From: Actinomycetota bacterium
GTDB taxonomy: Bacteria > Actinomycetota > Acidimicrobiia > IMCC26256 > PALSA-610
Length of the DNA stretch: 35,401 nt
Direction: 5' to 3'
Assembly: GCA_003134555.1 (NCBI GenBank)
Contig: PLBO01000055.1
Coordinates: forward strand, 1,031 to 36,431
Shown: positions 1 to 9,007 of the stretch, one piece after another
Numbering within the stretch: the stretch's first letter is position 1
How the letters are laid out: the number at the start of each line of letters is the position of its first letter
The notes under the pieces: generated by a model
What the model was told of the DNA's origin: nothing
What the model saw: the letters and a program-made list of their open reading frames with translations, nothing else
The model's database searches: none
Position numbers and translations under genes: made by a program

Positions 1-2
1 TC

Positions 3-2243
3 GAGGTCGTCGTCGACCGGCTCGTGCGCCGCTCGGGGATCGAACGCCGGCTCACCGATTCGCTCGAGACCGCGCTCAAGCTCGCGGAGGGCGTCGCGGA
101 GGTCGAGATCGTCCACAAGGACGAGTCGCTGGAACCGGAGATCCTCACGTTCTCGGAGCACCTCGCGTGCACCCACTGCGGGCTGTCGTTCGAAGAGCTC
201 GCGCCCCGCAATTTCTCGTTCAACTCGCCCTACGGCGCGTGCGACGAGTGCGACGGGCTGGGCACGCGGTTCCAGGTCGACCCCGAGCTCGTGATCTCCG
301 ACGACGACCTCTCGATCGACGAGGGCGCGATCAAGCCGTGGTCGGGCTTCCGCGGCGAGTACTTCAAGCGGGTGCTCATCGCGGTGGGCGAGGAATGCGG
401 GTTCAGCACGTCGACACCGTGGAAGAAGCTCAAGGCGTCGGCCAAGAAGGTCATCCTCTACGGCGCGTCCTCGAAGCAGGTCACGGTCCGGTACAAGAAC
501 CGGTACGGGCGTCAGCGTTCGTACTCGACGAAGTACGAAGGCGTGATCCCGTGGGTCGAGCGCCGCCACACCGAGTCGGAGTCCGATCGGGTGCGGGAGG
601 TCATCGAGGGTTACATGCGCCTCGTGCCGTGCCCGGTGTGCAAGGGCGCGCGTCTCCGGCCCGCGTCGCTCGCGGTCAAGATCGGCGGAAAGAACATCCA
701 CGAGATCGGCGAGCTCTCGATCCGGGAGTGCGCGCAGTTCTTCCACACGGTCGAGCTGAGCGAACGCGACCGCATGATCGCCGAGCGGGTGTTCAAGGAA
801 GTGATCGAGCGGCTGCAGTTCCTGCTCGACGTCGGCCTCGACTACCTCTCGCTGAATCGCAACTCGGCCACGCTCGCCGGCGGCGAGGCGCAGCGCATCC
901 GGCTGGCCTCGCAGATCGGCAGCGGACTCGTCGGCGTCCTCTACGTGCTCGACGAACCGTCGATCGGCTTGCACCAGCGCGACAACAAGCGTCTGATCGA
1001 GACACTCGTGCGGCTGCGCAACCTCGGCAACACCGTGATCGTCGTCGAGCACGACGAAGAGACGATCCGGGTGGCCGACCACGTCGTCGACATCGGTCCG
1101 GGGGCGGGCGAGCACGGCGGCGAGATCATCGTGTCCGGCACGGTGAAAGACCTCCTCAAGACGAAGCGGTCGATCACCGGGCAATACCTGTCGGGGAAGC
1201 GCAAGATCGACGTTCCCAAGCTCCGGCGCGACCCGGGCGACGCCTGGCTCGCGGTGCGCGGCGCGCGCGAGCACAACCTGCAGAACATCGACGTCGAGAT
1301 GCCGCTGGGGTGCTTCGTCGCGGTGACCGGCGTGAGCGGGAGCGGCAAGAGCTCGCTCGTGGGCGACATCCTGCACCCCGCGCTGATGCAGAAGATCTAT
1401 CGCTCACGCGAGGTGCCGGGCCGGCACAAGAAGATCGAAGGCGCCGAGCACATCGACAAGGTCATCAACATCGACCAGTCGCCGATCGGGCGCACGCCGC
1501 GCTCCAACCCGGCTACGTACACCGGCGTGTTCGACAAGATCCGCACGCTGTTCGCGAGTACGCAGGAAGCGAAGATCCGCGGTTACCTGCCGGGTCGGTT
1601 CTCCTTCAACGTCAAGGGCGGCCGCTGCGAGGCGTGCCAGGGCGACGGCACGATCAAGATCGAGATGCACTTCTTGCCCGACGTCTACGTGCCGTGCGAG
1701 GTCTGCAAGGGTGCGCGCTACAACCGCGACACTCTCGACATCACGTGGAAGAACAAGAACATCGCCGAGGTTCTCGACATGCCGATCGAGGAGGCGCTGG
1801 AGTTCTTCACGAACCAGCCGTCGATCGCGCGGCAGATGCAGACGCTGGTCGACGTCGGGCTCGGCTACGTCCGCCTCGGCCAGCCCGCGCCCACGTTGTC
1901 GGGCGGTGAGGCCCAGCGCGTGAAGTTGTCGACCGAGCTCGGCAAGCGCCCGACCGGCCACACGATCTACATCCTCGACGAGCCGACCACCGGCCTGCAC
2001 TTCGAAGACGTGCGGCGTCTGCTCTACGTGTTGCAGCGCCTGGTCGACGCGGGCAACACGATGCTGGTGATCGAGCACAACCTCGACGTGATCAAGTCGG
2101 CCGACTGGATCGTCGACCTCGGGCCCGAGGGTGGTTCCGGCGGGGGACTGGTGATCGCCGAAGGTTCCCCGGAGCAGGTCGCAAAGGTCCCCGAGAGCCA
2201 CACCGGGCGTTACCTCGCGCCGCTCCTCGGCATCACGCGCTGA
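3..2243 (+). CDS. uvrA: UvrA, excinuclease ABC subunit A (5' end outside window)
   Basis: This is the damage-recognition ATPase of nucleotide excision repair, which acts as a dimer with UvrB in the cytoplasm. The reading frame is open from base 3, so about 200 N-terminal residues, including the first Walker A loop, lie outside the window; 746 residues remain of a usual 940 or so. Visible in order are a CxxC...CxxC zinc module (CTHC ... CDEC), the first ABC signature ([11 protein letters not shown]) with its Walker B ([11 protein letters not shown]), the second Walker A ([10 protein letters not shown]), the UvrA zinc finger (CEAC ... CEVC), and the second signature ([11 protein letters not shown]) with Walker B ([11 protein letters not shown]). 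All expected motifs of this portion are intact. It ends 13 bases before the downstream methyltransferase gene and probably shares its transcript. The assignment is secure. Confidence 0.98.
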   Translation, partial: EVVVDRLVRRSGIERRLTDSLETALKLAEGVAEVEIVHKDESLEPEILTFSEHLACTHCGLSFEELAPRNFSFNSPYGACDECDGLGTRFQVDPELVISDDDLSIDEGAIKPWSGFRGEYFKRVLIAVGEECGFSTSTPWKKLKASAKKVILYGASSKQVTVRYKNRYGRQRSYSTKYEGVIPWVERRHTESESDRVREVIEGYMRLVPCPVCKGARLRPASLAVKIGGKNIHEIGELSIRECAQFFHTVELSERDRMIAERVFKEVIERLQFLLDVGLDYLSLNRNSATLAGGEAQRIRLASQIGSGLVGVLYVLDEPSIGLHQRDNKRLIETLVRLRNLGNTVIVVEHDEETIRVADHVVDIGPGAGEHGGEIIVSGTVKDLLKTKRSITGQYLSGKRKIDVPKLRRDPGDAWLAVRGAREHNLQNIDVEMPLGCFVAVTGVSGSGKSSLVGDILHPALMQKIYRSREVPGRHKKIEGAEHIDKVINIDQSPIGRTPRSNPATYTGVFDKIRTLFASTQEAKIRGYLPGRFSFNVKGGRCEACQGDGTIKIEMHFLPDVYVPCEVCKGARYNRDTLDITWKNKNIAEVLDMPIEEALEFFTNQPSIARQMQTLVDVGLGYVRLGQPAPTLSGGEAQRVKLSTELGKRPTGHTIYILDEPTTGLHFEDVRRLLYVLQRLVDAGNTMLVIEHNLDVIKSADWIVDLGPEGGSGGGLVIAEGSPEQVAKVPESHTGRYLAPLLGITR

Positions 2244-2256
2244 CCGGCCCCGCTCG

Positions 2257-2982
2257 ATGGCCGACGACGACCTCTGGGAACGCAACGCCGGCTGGTGGCA
2301 GGAAGGCTTCACCGACGGCGCCGACGCCGAATACGAAGAGCAGATCCTGCCGCTGGCGCGCGAGTGCCTCACGGGCGCGGCGCGTGTCCTCGACGTCGGC
2401 ACCGGCGAAGGGCAGATCGCACGGCTCGCCGCGCGCGAGGGTGCTTCGCTCGTCGTCGGCGTCGATCCCACGATTGCGCAGCTGCAGTTGGCGCACGAGC
2501 GGGGCGGCGGAGCCAATTACGCGCGTGCCAACGCCGACGCGCTCCCGTTTCCCGACGGAACGTTCGACGCGGTCGTCGTCTGCCTGGTCTTCGAGCACAT
2601 CGCCGATCACGAGCCCGCGATCGCGGAGATCGCCCGCGTGCTCGAGCCCGGTGGTCGCTTCGCGTTCTTCTTGAACCATCCGCTGCTGCAGGCGCCGAAC
2701 AGCGGCTGGATCGTCGACCACATCCTCGACGAGCAGTACTGGCGGATCGGGCCCTATCTGGTCGAGGACGTGTCGATGGAGGAGTTGGCGCCCGGCGTCG
2801 TCCTGCCGTTCGTGCACCGGCCGCTCTCGCAGTACGTCAATGCGATGGCCGCGCACGGTTTGCTCGTCGAACGGATGGAAGAGCCGATGCCGCCCGAAGG
2901 GTTCCTGGCGCGGGCGCCGGAATACCGCGACGCCGCGACGATTCCCCGACTGCTGCTGATGGTCGCCCGCAAGCTCAGGTGA
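2257..2982 (+). CDS. class I SAM-dependent methyltransferase
   Basis: A 241-residue cytoplasmic protein with a Rossmann-type methyltransferase fold. The glycine-rich SAM-binding motif I (VLDVGTGEGQ) is at residues 44-53. An acidic strand-2 end (VVGVDPT) and the post-motif region with FEHIADHEPAIAEIARVLEPGG follow in the spacing of the Methyltransf_11 type; the latter resembles the usual motif around the fourth strand. The substrate cannot be read from the sequence. It starts 13 bases after the uvrA stop, so co-transcription with uvrA is likely, but no functional link to repair is implied. Its 3' end overlaps the 3' end of the convergent nadA gene by 8 bases. It is certainly a methyltransferase; the substrate is unknown. 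Confidence 0.85.
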   Translation: MADDDLWERNAGWWQEGFTDGADAEYEEQILPLARECLTGAARVLDVGTGEGQIARLAAREGASLVVGVDPTIAQLQLAHERGGGANYARANADALPFPDGTFDAVVVCLVFEHIADHEPAIAEIARVLEPGGRFAFFLNHPLLQAPNSGWIVDHILDEQYWRIGPYLVEDVSMEELAPGVVLPFVHRPLSQYVNAMAAHGLLVERMEEPMPPEGFLARAPEYRDAATIPRLLLMVARKLR

Positions 2983-4069
2983 TCGCGAGCATCCGTCCGA
3001 GGGCGGTGCGGGCCCAGCCCGCGGTGTCGGCGTCGACGACGATCTGATTGACGACCGTCCCCGCGACGAGATTCTCCAGCACCCACGCGAGGTGCGGCGC
3101 GTCGATACGGAACATCGTCGAGCACGGGCAGATCAACGGGTCGAGCGAGACGACGGTCTTGTCGGCGTGCTCGCGTGCGAGGCGCTGCACCATGTGGATC
3201 TCGGTGCCGATCGCCAGCGCGGCGCCCGCGGGCGCGGCGCGCACCCATTCCTGGATGCGCTCGGTCGATCCGACCCGGTCGGCGACCTCCACGACATCGT
3301 GTGCGCACTCCGGATGCACGATGATCTCGATGCCGGGATACTCGACGCGCGCGGCCTCGACGTGCGCGGGCCGGAACCGCTGGTGCACCGAGCAGTGCCC
3401 CTTCCACAACAGCAGCGTCGCGTCCTTGACGTCGCGCTCCTCGAGCCCGCCACACTCCTCGTGCGGGTTCCACACGCGCATGTCGGCCTCGCCGTAGCCC
3501 ATCGTGAAGCCGGTGTTGCGGCCGAGGTGCTGATCGGGGAAGAACAACACCTTGTCGCCCTTCGCCAGCGCCCAGTCGAGCACGGCGCGGGCATTCGACG
3601 ACGTGCAAACCGCGCCGCCGTTGCGGCCGACGAAGGCCTTCAACGCGGCGGACGAGTTCATGTAGGTGATCGGGACGACCCGGTCGATCGCGGTGATCGC
3701 CGCGATTTCGTCCCACGATTCTTCGACCTGGTCGACGTTCGCCATGTCGGCCATGGAGCAGCCGGCGTTGAGGTCGGGGAGGATCACTCGCTGGTGCGGA
3801 CCGGTCAGCACGTCGGCCGATTCGGCCATGAAGTGGACGCCGCAGAACACGATGTCGGTCGCGACCTCGTTGTCGGCGGCGAAGCGGGCGAGCAGGAACG
3901 AGTCGCCCACCGAATCGGCCCAGCGAATTACTTCGTCCCGCTGGTAGTGGTGACCGAGGATGACGAGCCGGTCGCCGAGCGTCTGCTTGGCGGCGGCGAT
4001 GCGGTCGACGAGCTGGTCGGCGGTCGCGAGGGTGAAGTCGTCCGGGAGCGGTGCCTGGAGACGCAGCAT
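2975..4069 (-). CDS. nadA: quinolinate synthase NadA
   Basis: NadA condenses iminoaspartate with dihydroxyacetone phosphate to quinolinate, the first committed product of de novo NAD synthesis, using a [4Fe-4S] cluster. The 364-residue protein has the HHYQRDE motif near residue 40, FCGVHFMAE with Cys76, PITYMNSSAALKAF, the CTSSNA motif, and cysteines in HPEC and LICPCSTMF that supply further cluster ligands as in the family. I chose the ATG at 4069 because GGGGAGG lies just upstream at good spacing; the frame stays open for about 2 kb further upstream, but that part is antisense to uvrC. No nadB or nadC is adjacent, so this is an isolated gene divergent from uvrC. The 3' end overlaps the methyltransferase gene tail to tail. 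Confidence 0.97.
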   Translation of the reverse strand: MLRLQAPLPDDFTLATADQLVDRIAAAKQTLGDRLVILGHHYQRDEVIRWADSVGDSFLLARFAADNEVATDIVFCGVHFMAESADVLTGPHQRVILPDLNAGCSMADMANVDQVEESWDEIAAITAIDRVVPITYMNSSAALKAFVGRNGGAVCTSSNARAVLDWALAKGDKVLFFPDQHLGRNTGFTMGYGEADMRVWNPHEECGGLEERDVKDATLLLWKGHCSVHQRFRPAHVEAARVEYPGIEIIVHPECAHDVVEVADRVGSTERIQEWVRAAPAGAALAIGTEIHMVQRLAREHADKTVVSLDPLICPCSTMFRIDAPHLAWVLENLVAGTVVNQIVVDADTAGWARTALGRMLAIT

Positions 4070-4078
4070 GTGGGGCCT

Positions 4079-4091
4079 CCCCGTTTCGGGG
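4079..4091 (-). promoter_or_regulatory. small hairpin in nadA leader
   Basis: CCCCG-TTT-CGGGG forms a 5-bp hairpin whose arm contains the G-rich ribosome binding site of nadA (starts 4069, minus strand). Pairing would occlude the Shine-Dalgarno. It may be a simple translational control or chance in GC-rich DNA. Confidence 0.25.
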
Positions 4092-4168
4092 TAACTCCTC
4101 GTCGGCCGGCGGGTGGCAGCCCGGTCGCCAGCACCGCGGGGTTGTCGGCCTCGGAGCTCGTGTTGGAA

Positions 4169-4190
4169 ACGCCGGATACCGGGCCGGCGT
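4169..4190. promoter_or_regulatory. inverted repeat in nadA-uvrC divergent promoter region
   Basis: ACGCCGG and CCGGCGT form perfect 7-bp arms around an 8-base loop, in the 210-bp gap between the divergent nadA and uvrC starts. It could be an operator or a leader hairpin of either gene. No clear -35/-10 pair can be assigned. Confidence 0.3.
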
Positions 4191-4215
4191 GCTGTCACCA
4201 TAACACTCATGTCGA

Positions 4216-4230
4216 GTGGAAGGATTCCAC
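4216..4230. promoter_or_regulatory. GTGGAA-GGA-TTCCAC palindrome upstream of uvrC
   Basis: A perfect 6-bp inverted repeat with a 3-base centre lies 50 bases upstream of the uvrC GTG start and 150 bases upstream of nadA. The symmetry suits a dimeric repressor site. It does not resemble the common actinobacterial LexA box that I know (GAAC-N4-GTTC type), so SOS control is not supported. Confidence 0.35.
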
Positions 4231-4279
4231 CCCTCGAGGCGGGCGCCTGACTGTCTCGCCGGGCCGCGACAATGGAGTC

Positions 4280-6157
4280 GTGGTTGCCCGCCCCGAGACC
4301 GGTTCGATCCCCGACGCCCCCGGCTCGTACCAATTCCTCGACGCCGAAGGCCGGGTGATCTACGTCGGGAAGGCGAAGAGCCTCCGCAGCCGCCTCGCGA
4401 ACTATTTCCTGCAGCCCGAGCTGCTCCTCGAGCGGACCCGGCAGATGGTCACGATGGCCGAGTCGGTCGAGTGGATCGTCGCCAAGAACGAGGTCGAGGC
4501 CTTCTTCTTGGAGTTCAACCTCATCAAGCGCCACAAGCCGCGCTTCAACATCCGCCTGAAGGACGACAAGAGCTACCCCTACCTCGCGGTCACCGTCGAC
4601 GAGGACTGGCCCCGTGCGATGGTGCTGCGCGGCCAGAAGCGCAAGGGCGTGCGCTACTTCGGGCCGTACGCGCACGCCTACGCCATCCGCGAGACGCTCG
4701 ACCTGCTGCTGCGCACTTTCCCGATCCGCACGTGCACGAAGGCGAAGTTCGACCGGCATCATCGCCTCGGTCGGCCGTGCCTCTACGCGCACATCGAGAA
4801 ATGCGCGGCGCCGTGCGTCGACGACATCAACCACGAGGATTACGACAAGCTCGTTCGCGAGCTGCTCGACTTCCTCGACGGCGAGCACGACGCGATCATC
4901 AAACGGCTCGAGCAGCGGATGCGCGATGCCGCGGACCAGCTCGAGTTCGAGCTCGCGGCACGGGTGCGCGACCAGCTCACGAGCGTGCGCAAGGCGATCG
5001 AACGCCAGCAGATGGTCGCCTCGCACGAAGAAGACTTCGACCTCATCGGTCTCGACGAAGATCTGCTCGAAGCGAGCGTGCAGGTGTTCTACGTCCGGAA
5101 GGGGAGGGTCGTCGGCCGCAAGGGACTCGTCGTCGACAAGGTCGAGGACGTCGAGACCCCCGCCCTCGTGGCGCGCATCGTCGAGCAGCTCTATGCCGAC
5201 GCGCCCAAGGAAGACGTGCCTCGGGAAATCCTCGTGCCGGTCGAACCCGACGACCGCGAGCTCTACGAGGAGCTCCTCACTTTGAATCGCGGCGCCAAAG
5301 TCAGGGTGCGGGTACCGCAACGCGGCGGCAAGCGCGATCTGCTGCAAACCGCGACCCTCAACGCGCGCGAGTCGTTCCAACGGCACAAGCTCCGCCGCGC
5401 CTCCGACCACAACGCACGCGCCCGCGCGCTCGTCTCGCTGCAGGAAGAGCTGGGGTTGCCGGAAGCACCGTTGCGGATCGAGTGCTTCGACATCTCGAAC
5501 CTGCAGGGCACGGAGATCGTGGGGTCGATGGTCGTCATGGAAGACGGCATGCCCAAGCGGTCCGATTATCGACGCTTCAAGGTCCGCGGGCTCGACGGGC
5601 AGGACGACTTCGCGTCGATGGAAGACGTGCTGACCCGGCGCTTCCGGAACTACCTGCGTGAGCGCGACGAGGGCGCGCACACGGGCAAGCGGTTCGCGTA
5701 TCCGCCCAACCTGCTGCTGATCGACGGCGGGAAGGGTCAGCTCAACGTCGCGGTGCGCGTGCTCGAGGAGCTCGGGCTCGAGGACATCTGCGTCGCGAGC
5801 CTCGCCAAGCGGTTCGAGGAGGTGTACCTGCCCGGGCGGTCGGATCCGGTCCGTATCCCGCGAGATTCGGAGGCGCTGTACCTCCTGCAACAGGTCCGCG
5901 ACGAGGCGCACCGATTCGCCATCACCTACCACCGCCAGTTGCGCGGTAAGAAGATGACGCTGTCGCTGCTCGACGAGGTGCCGGGCCTGGGCCCGACCCG
6001 CCGGAAGCGTCTCCTCAAGGAGTTCGGATCGGTGAAGAAGATGCGGGAGCTCGACGAGGAACAGCTCCTCGCGCTGCCGTGGCTGCCGAACCCGGTCGGA
6101 AAGGCCGTATACGAACGGCTTCACGGCCTCGAGCGCGCGACGATGGAGACGTCATGA
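4280..6157 (+). CDS. uvrC: UvrC, excinuclease ABC subunit C
   Basis: UvrC makes both incisions in nucleotide excision repair after UvrAB has found the lesion. The 625-residue protein is of normal family length. An N-terminal GIY-YIG nuclease (PGSYQF ... VIYVGKAKSLRSRL, first 100 residues) makes the 3' cut. A UVR domain (DQLEFELAARVRDQL, about residues 217-231) contacts UvrB. The C-terminal RNase H-like half, with the ECFDISNLQG motif near residue 404, makes the 5' cut. A final helix-hairpin-helix region contains EVPGLGPTRRKRLLKEFGS. The GTG at 4280 is chosen because the family N-terminus (RPETGSIPDAPGSY) begins there; the ribosome site is weak. The stop overlaps the rapZ start (ATGA), so the two are translationally coupled. 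Confidence 0.97.
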   Translation: MVARPETGSIPDAPGSYQFLDAEGRVIYVGKAKSLRSRLANYFLQPELLLERTRQMVTMAESVEWIVAKNEVEAFFLEFNLIKRHKPRFNIRLKDDKSYPYLAVTVDEDWPRAMVLRGQKRKGVRYFGPYAHAYAIRETLDLLLRTFPIRTCTKAKFDRHHRLGRPCLYAHIEKCAAPCVDDINHEDYDKLVRELLDFLDGEHDAIIKRLEQRMRDAADQLEFELAARVRDQLTSVRKAIERQQMVASHEEDFDLIGLDEDLLEASVQVFYVRKGRVVGRKGLVVDKVEDVETPALVARIVEQLYADAPKEDVPREILVPVEPDDRELYEELLTLNRGAKVRVRVPQRGGKRDLLQTATLNARESFQRHKLRRASDHNARARALVSLQEELGLPEAPLRIECFDISNLQGTEIVGSMVVMEDGMPKRSDYRRFKVRGLDGQDDFASMEDVLTRRFRNYLRERDEGAHTGKRFAYPPNLLLIDGGKGQLNVAVRVLEELGLEDICVASLAKRFEEVYLPGRSDPVRIPRDSEALYLLQQVRDEAHRFAITYHRQLRGKKMTLSLLDEVPGLGPTRRKRLLKEFGSVKKMRELDEEQLLALPWLPNPVGKAVYERLHGLERATMETS

Positions 6158-7026
6158 TCTCGATGTCGCTCGACGTGACGATCATCACCGGCATGTCCGG
6201 TGCGGGCCGCTCCGAGGCCGCGCACGTGCTCGAGGATCTCGACTACTTCGTCATCGACAACCTGCCGCCGATGCTCATCGGAAAGGTCGCCGAGCTCGCG
6301 CGCAGCACCGAGAAGTCGATTCGCTACGCCCTCGTCGTCGACGTCCGCAGCGGCGACTTCCTCGACGACCTCTCCGCGGCCATCGACGAGCTGCGCCGCA
6401 ACGGCGCCCACACGCGCGTCCTGTTCCTCGACGCGTCCGACGTCGTGCTCGTCCGCCGCTACGAGGCGAGCCGCCGCCGGCACCCGTTGTCCGACACCGA
6501 TCGCGTGAGCGACGGCATCCGGCGCGAACGCACCTTGCTCGAGCCTTTGAAGGGCGAGGCCGACGTCATCGTCGACACGTCGGGTCTCAACGTCCACGAG
6601 TTGCGCGACCGACTGCGCGAGCTCTTCTCGGAGCATGTCGTCGACGGCGAGCTGCAGGTGAACGTCGTGTCGTTCGGTTACAAGCATGGGTTGCCGATCG
6701 ACGTCGACCTGGTATTCGACTGCCGTTTCCTTCCGAACCCGCACTGGGTCGACGAGCTGCGTCCACTGACCGGCCTCGACGAGTCGGTCCGCGACTACGT
6801 GCTCACGCGGCCCGGCACCGACGAGTTCCTCACTCAGCTCGACCGCCTGCTCGAGCTGACGCTGCCCGGATACGAGCGCGAAGGCAAGGCGTATCTCTCG
6901 ATCGGCGTCGGCTGTACCGGCGGGCGGCACCGCAGCGTTGTCGTTGCCGAGCAACTCGGCGAGCGGTTGCGGGCGCACGGCTACCGCGCGGCCGTCCATC
7001 ACCGAGACGTCGACCGCGACGCCTGA
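6154..7026 (+). CDS. rapZ: RapZ family RNase adapter / nucleotide-binding protein
   Basis: This is a RapZ (YvcJ) family P-loop protein of 290 residues. In E. coli RapZ guides RNase E to the small RNA GlmZ to control glucosamine-6-phosphate synthesis; in Gram-positive bacteria YvcJ is a GTPase-like protein of less certain role. The Walker A is GMSGAGRS at residues 13-20, with Arg in place of the canonical Lys, a variant I regard as common in actinobacterial members. DNLPP and the C-terminal block FGYKHGLPIDVDLVFDCR plus GCTGGRHRSV are diagnostic. The ATG at 6154 overlaps the uvrC stop; a second in-frame ATG is at 6163. The gene is followed by yvcK with one base between, a conserved neighbourhood. 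Confidence 0.96.
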   Translation: MISMSLDVTIITGMSGAGRSEAAHVLEDLDYFVIDNLPPMLIGKVAELARSTEKSIRYALVVDVRSGDFLDDLSAAIDELRRNGAHTRVLFLDASDVVLVRRYEASRRRHPLSDTDRVSDGIRRERTLLEPLKGEADVIVDTSGLNVHELRDRLRELFSEHVVDGELQVNVVSFGYKHGLPIDVDLVFDCRFLPNPHWVDELRPLTGLDESVRDYVLTRPGTDEFLTQLDRLLELTLPGYEREGKAYLSIGVGCTGGRHRSVVVAEQLGERLRAHGYRAAVHHRDVDRDA

Positions 7027-7027
7027 C

Positions 7028-7921
7028 GTGCGGCCGAGCATCGTGGCGTTGGGCGGAGGGCACGGCCTGGCCGTCGCATTGCGCGCGATCCGCGAATACG
7101 CGGGGGAGATCACCGCGGTAGTCGGCGTGGCCGACGACGGTGGCAGCTCCGGTCGCCTGCGTCGCGATCTCGATGTGCCCGCGCCGGGCGACCTCCGGCG
7201 CTGCCTGGTCGCGCTCGCGACCGACGGCGGGCCGTGGCCGGCCGCGTTCGCGCACCGCTTCCGTTCGGGGGAGCTCGCCGATCACGCGCTGGGCAACCTC
7301 GTGCTCGTCGGGCTCGCGGAGACACTTGGCGATCTCACCGCGGCCCTCGACGAAGCGGGACGATTGCTCGGGGCAGTGGGGCGGGTGCTGCCCGCGACCC
7401 TCGGCCCGGTTTCGATGACGGCCCAGGTCGGCGACGACCGCGTGACCGGCCAGGTCGCGATCGCGGCGGCGGGCGAACGCGGTCGCATTCGCGACGTCCG
7501 GCTCACGCCCGAGAATCCGCCCGCCTCTCCCGAAGCGCTCGCGGCGATCGCCCGCGCCGACCAGATCGTGCTGGCGCCGGGATCGCTCTTCACGAGCATC
7601 GTGGCCGTGTTGTGCGTCCCCGAGATCCGCGCCGCCATCGAGCGGGCGCCGGGCCGCGTCGTCCAGGTCGCCAACCTCGAGACCGAGAACGAGACGACGG
7701 GCCTCGACGGCACCGACCACCTGGCCGCGGTGCGCGATCACGGCGGACGGGTAGATCAGTTCCTGTACGACCCCGACCACGGTCTCGGCGTCGACCCGGG
7801 AGCGGTCTCGGCGCTCGGCGCCCAACCCGTAGCCGCTCCCGTCGCCGGCGCCGACCACGGACCCGGCGGGATTGGGCACGATCCGCAACAACTGGCGAAG
7901 GCGCTTTCGGCTCTGCTGTAG
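7028..7921 (+). CDS. yvcK: YvcK/GlmR family (CofD-like) gluconeogenesis factor
   Basis: A 297-residue member of the CofD-like YvcK/GlmR family. In Bacillus and mycobacteria these proteins bind UDP-sugars and steer carbon into cell-wall precursors. The N-terminal glycine-rich loop (ALGGGHGLAVAL), VADDGGSSGRLRRD with GDLRRCLVAL, and LAPGSLFTSIVAVL are the family landmarks. The GTG at 7028 directly follows the rapZ stop (7024-7026), which implies translational coupling. The usual third partner, whiA, does not follow: only 29 bases separate this gene from gap. The protein is slightly short but ends with a normal-looking tail (HDPQQLAKAL). Confidence 0.93.
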   Translation: MRPSIVALGGGHGLAVALRAIREYAGEITAVVGVADDGGSSGRLRRDLDVPAPGDLRRCLVALATDGGPWPAAFAHRFRSGELADHALGNLVLVGLAETLGDLTAALDEAGRLLGAVGRVLPATLGPVSMTAQVGDDRVTGQVAIAAAGERGRIRDVRLTPENPPASPEALAAIARADQIVLAPGSLFTSIVAVLCVPEIRAAIERAPGRVVQVANLETENETTGLDGTDHLAAVRDHGGRVDQFLYDPDHGLGVDPGAVSALGAQPVAAPVAGADHGPGGIGHDPQQLAKALSALL

Positions 7922-7950
7922 TCGCGCCTTCGGGCTCAGAGGAGACATCG

Positions 7951-8982
7951 ATGGCAGTACGTGTCGGCATCAACGGATTCGGACGCATCGGCCGGTCGTT
8001 CACCCGGGCGATCCTCGCTCGCGGCGAGCAGAACAACGTCGAACTGGTCGCGGTCAACGATCCGTTCGGCGATGCCCGGACGATGGCCTTCCTGCTCAAG
8101 CACGACTCGGTCGGCCGCACGCTCCCGAACGAGATCAAGCACAACGACATCGGGTTTTCGATCGACGGCCACGAGGTCAAGAAGCTCGACCAGCGCGAGC
8201 CGTCGGAGATCCCGTGGGCCGACAACGGCGTCGACATCGTGATCGAGTCGACCGGCCTGTTCACCGCGCGCGAGAAGGCGGCCGCGCACCTGAAGGGCGG
8301 AGCCAAGCGGGTGATCATCTCCGCGCCCGCGGGCGACGCCGACGCCACCATCTGCATGGGCGTCAACGACGACGCGTTCGAGCCCGCGCAGCACACAGTC
8401 ATCTCGAATGCGTCGTGCACGACGAACTGCCTCGCGCCGATGGCCAAGGTGCTGAACGACGAGTTCGGCATCGAGCAGGGTCTCATCACCACCGTGCACG
8501 CCTACACGAGTGATCAGCAGCTGCAGGACCAAGCGAGCCCGACCCGTTCGGGCAAGCCCGACCTCCGGCGCATGCGCGCCGCCGCGCTGTCGATCATCCC
8601 CAGCTCGACCGGCGCGGCGAAGGCGATCGGTCTCGTGCTCCCGGCGCTCAAGGGGAAGCTCGACGGCATCTCCCTGCGGGTGCCCACTCCGACGGGCTCG
8701 ATCACCGACCTGGTCGCGGTTCTGAGGGCCGACGCGAGCATCGACGCGATCAACGACGCGTTCGGAGCGGCGGCGGGGAACGCGAGCTACCGAGGCGTGC
8801 TCGAGTACACCGACGAGCCCCTTGTGTCGGCCGACATCGTGCAGAACCCCGCCTCGTGCATCTTCTCGGCGACCGACACGATGGCGAACGGCAAGATGGT
8901 GAAGGTGCTCGGCTGGTACGACAATGAGTGGGGCTACTCGAACCGCCTCGTCGATCTCGTCGAATTCGTCGGCTCCAAATAG
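7951..8982 (+). CDS. gap: glyceraldehyde-3-phosphate dehydrogenase, type I
   Basis: This is the glycolytic NAD-dependent enzyme that converts glyceraldehyde-3-phosphate to 1,3-bisphosphoglycerate. The 343-residue protein starts with the Rossmann motif VGINGFGRIGRS and carries SNASCTTNCLAP with the catalytic cysteine at about residue 156 and the downstream WYDNEWGYSNRLVDL block. AGAGGAG is well placed before the ATG at 7951. It heads the gap-pgk-tpiA run, the standard triose-phosphate operon, and is probably expressed strongly. Cofactor preference was not judged beyond the general type I pattern. Confidence 0.98.
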   Translation: MAVRVGINGFGRIGRSFTRAILARGEQNNVELVAVNDPFGDARTMAFLLKHDSVGRTLPNEIKHNDIGFSIDGHEVKKLDQREPSEIPWADNGVDIVIESTGLFTAREKAAAHLKGGAKRVIISAPAGDADATICMGVNDDAFEPAQHTVISNASCTTNCLAPMAKVLNDEFGIEQGLITTVHAYTSDQQLQDQASPTRSGKPDLRRMRAAALSIIPSSTGAAKAIGLVLPALKGKLDGISLRVPTPTGSITDLVAVLRADASIDAINDAFGAAAGNASYRGVLEYTDEPLVSADIVQNPASCIFSATDTMANGKMVKVLGWYDNEWGYSNRLVDLVEFVGSK

Positions 8983-9007
8983 TCACGCCGGCGCGAAGAG
9001 CCGTCCG

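Noticed and set aside
3092-4279. Plus-strand open frame upstream of the uvrC start
   Set aside because: It is antisense to nadA with histidine/arginine-rich low-complexity composition; family similarity to UvrC begins only at 4280.
4070-6124. Very long minus-strand open frame continuing upstream of nadA through uvrC
   Set aside because: It is antisense to a fully recognisable uvrC, has no domain of its own, and nadA has a well-placed ribosome site at 4069.
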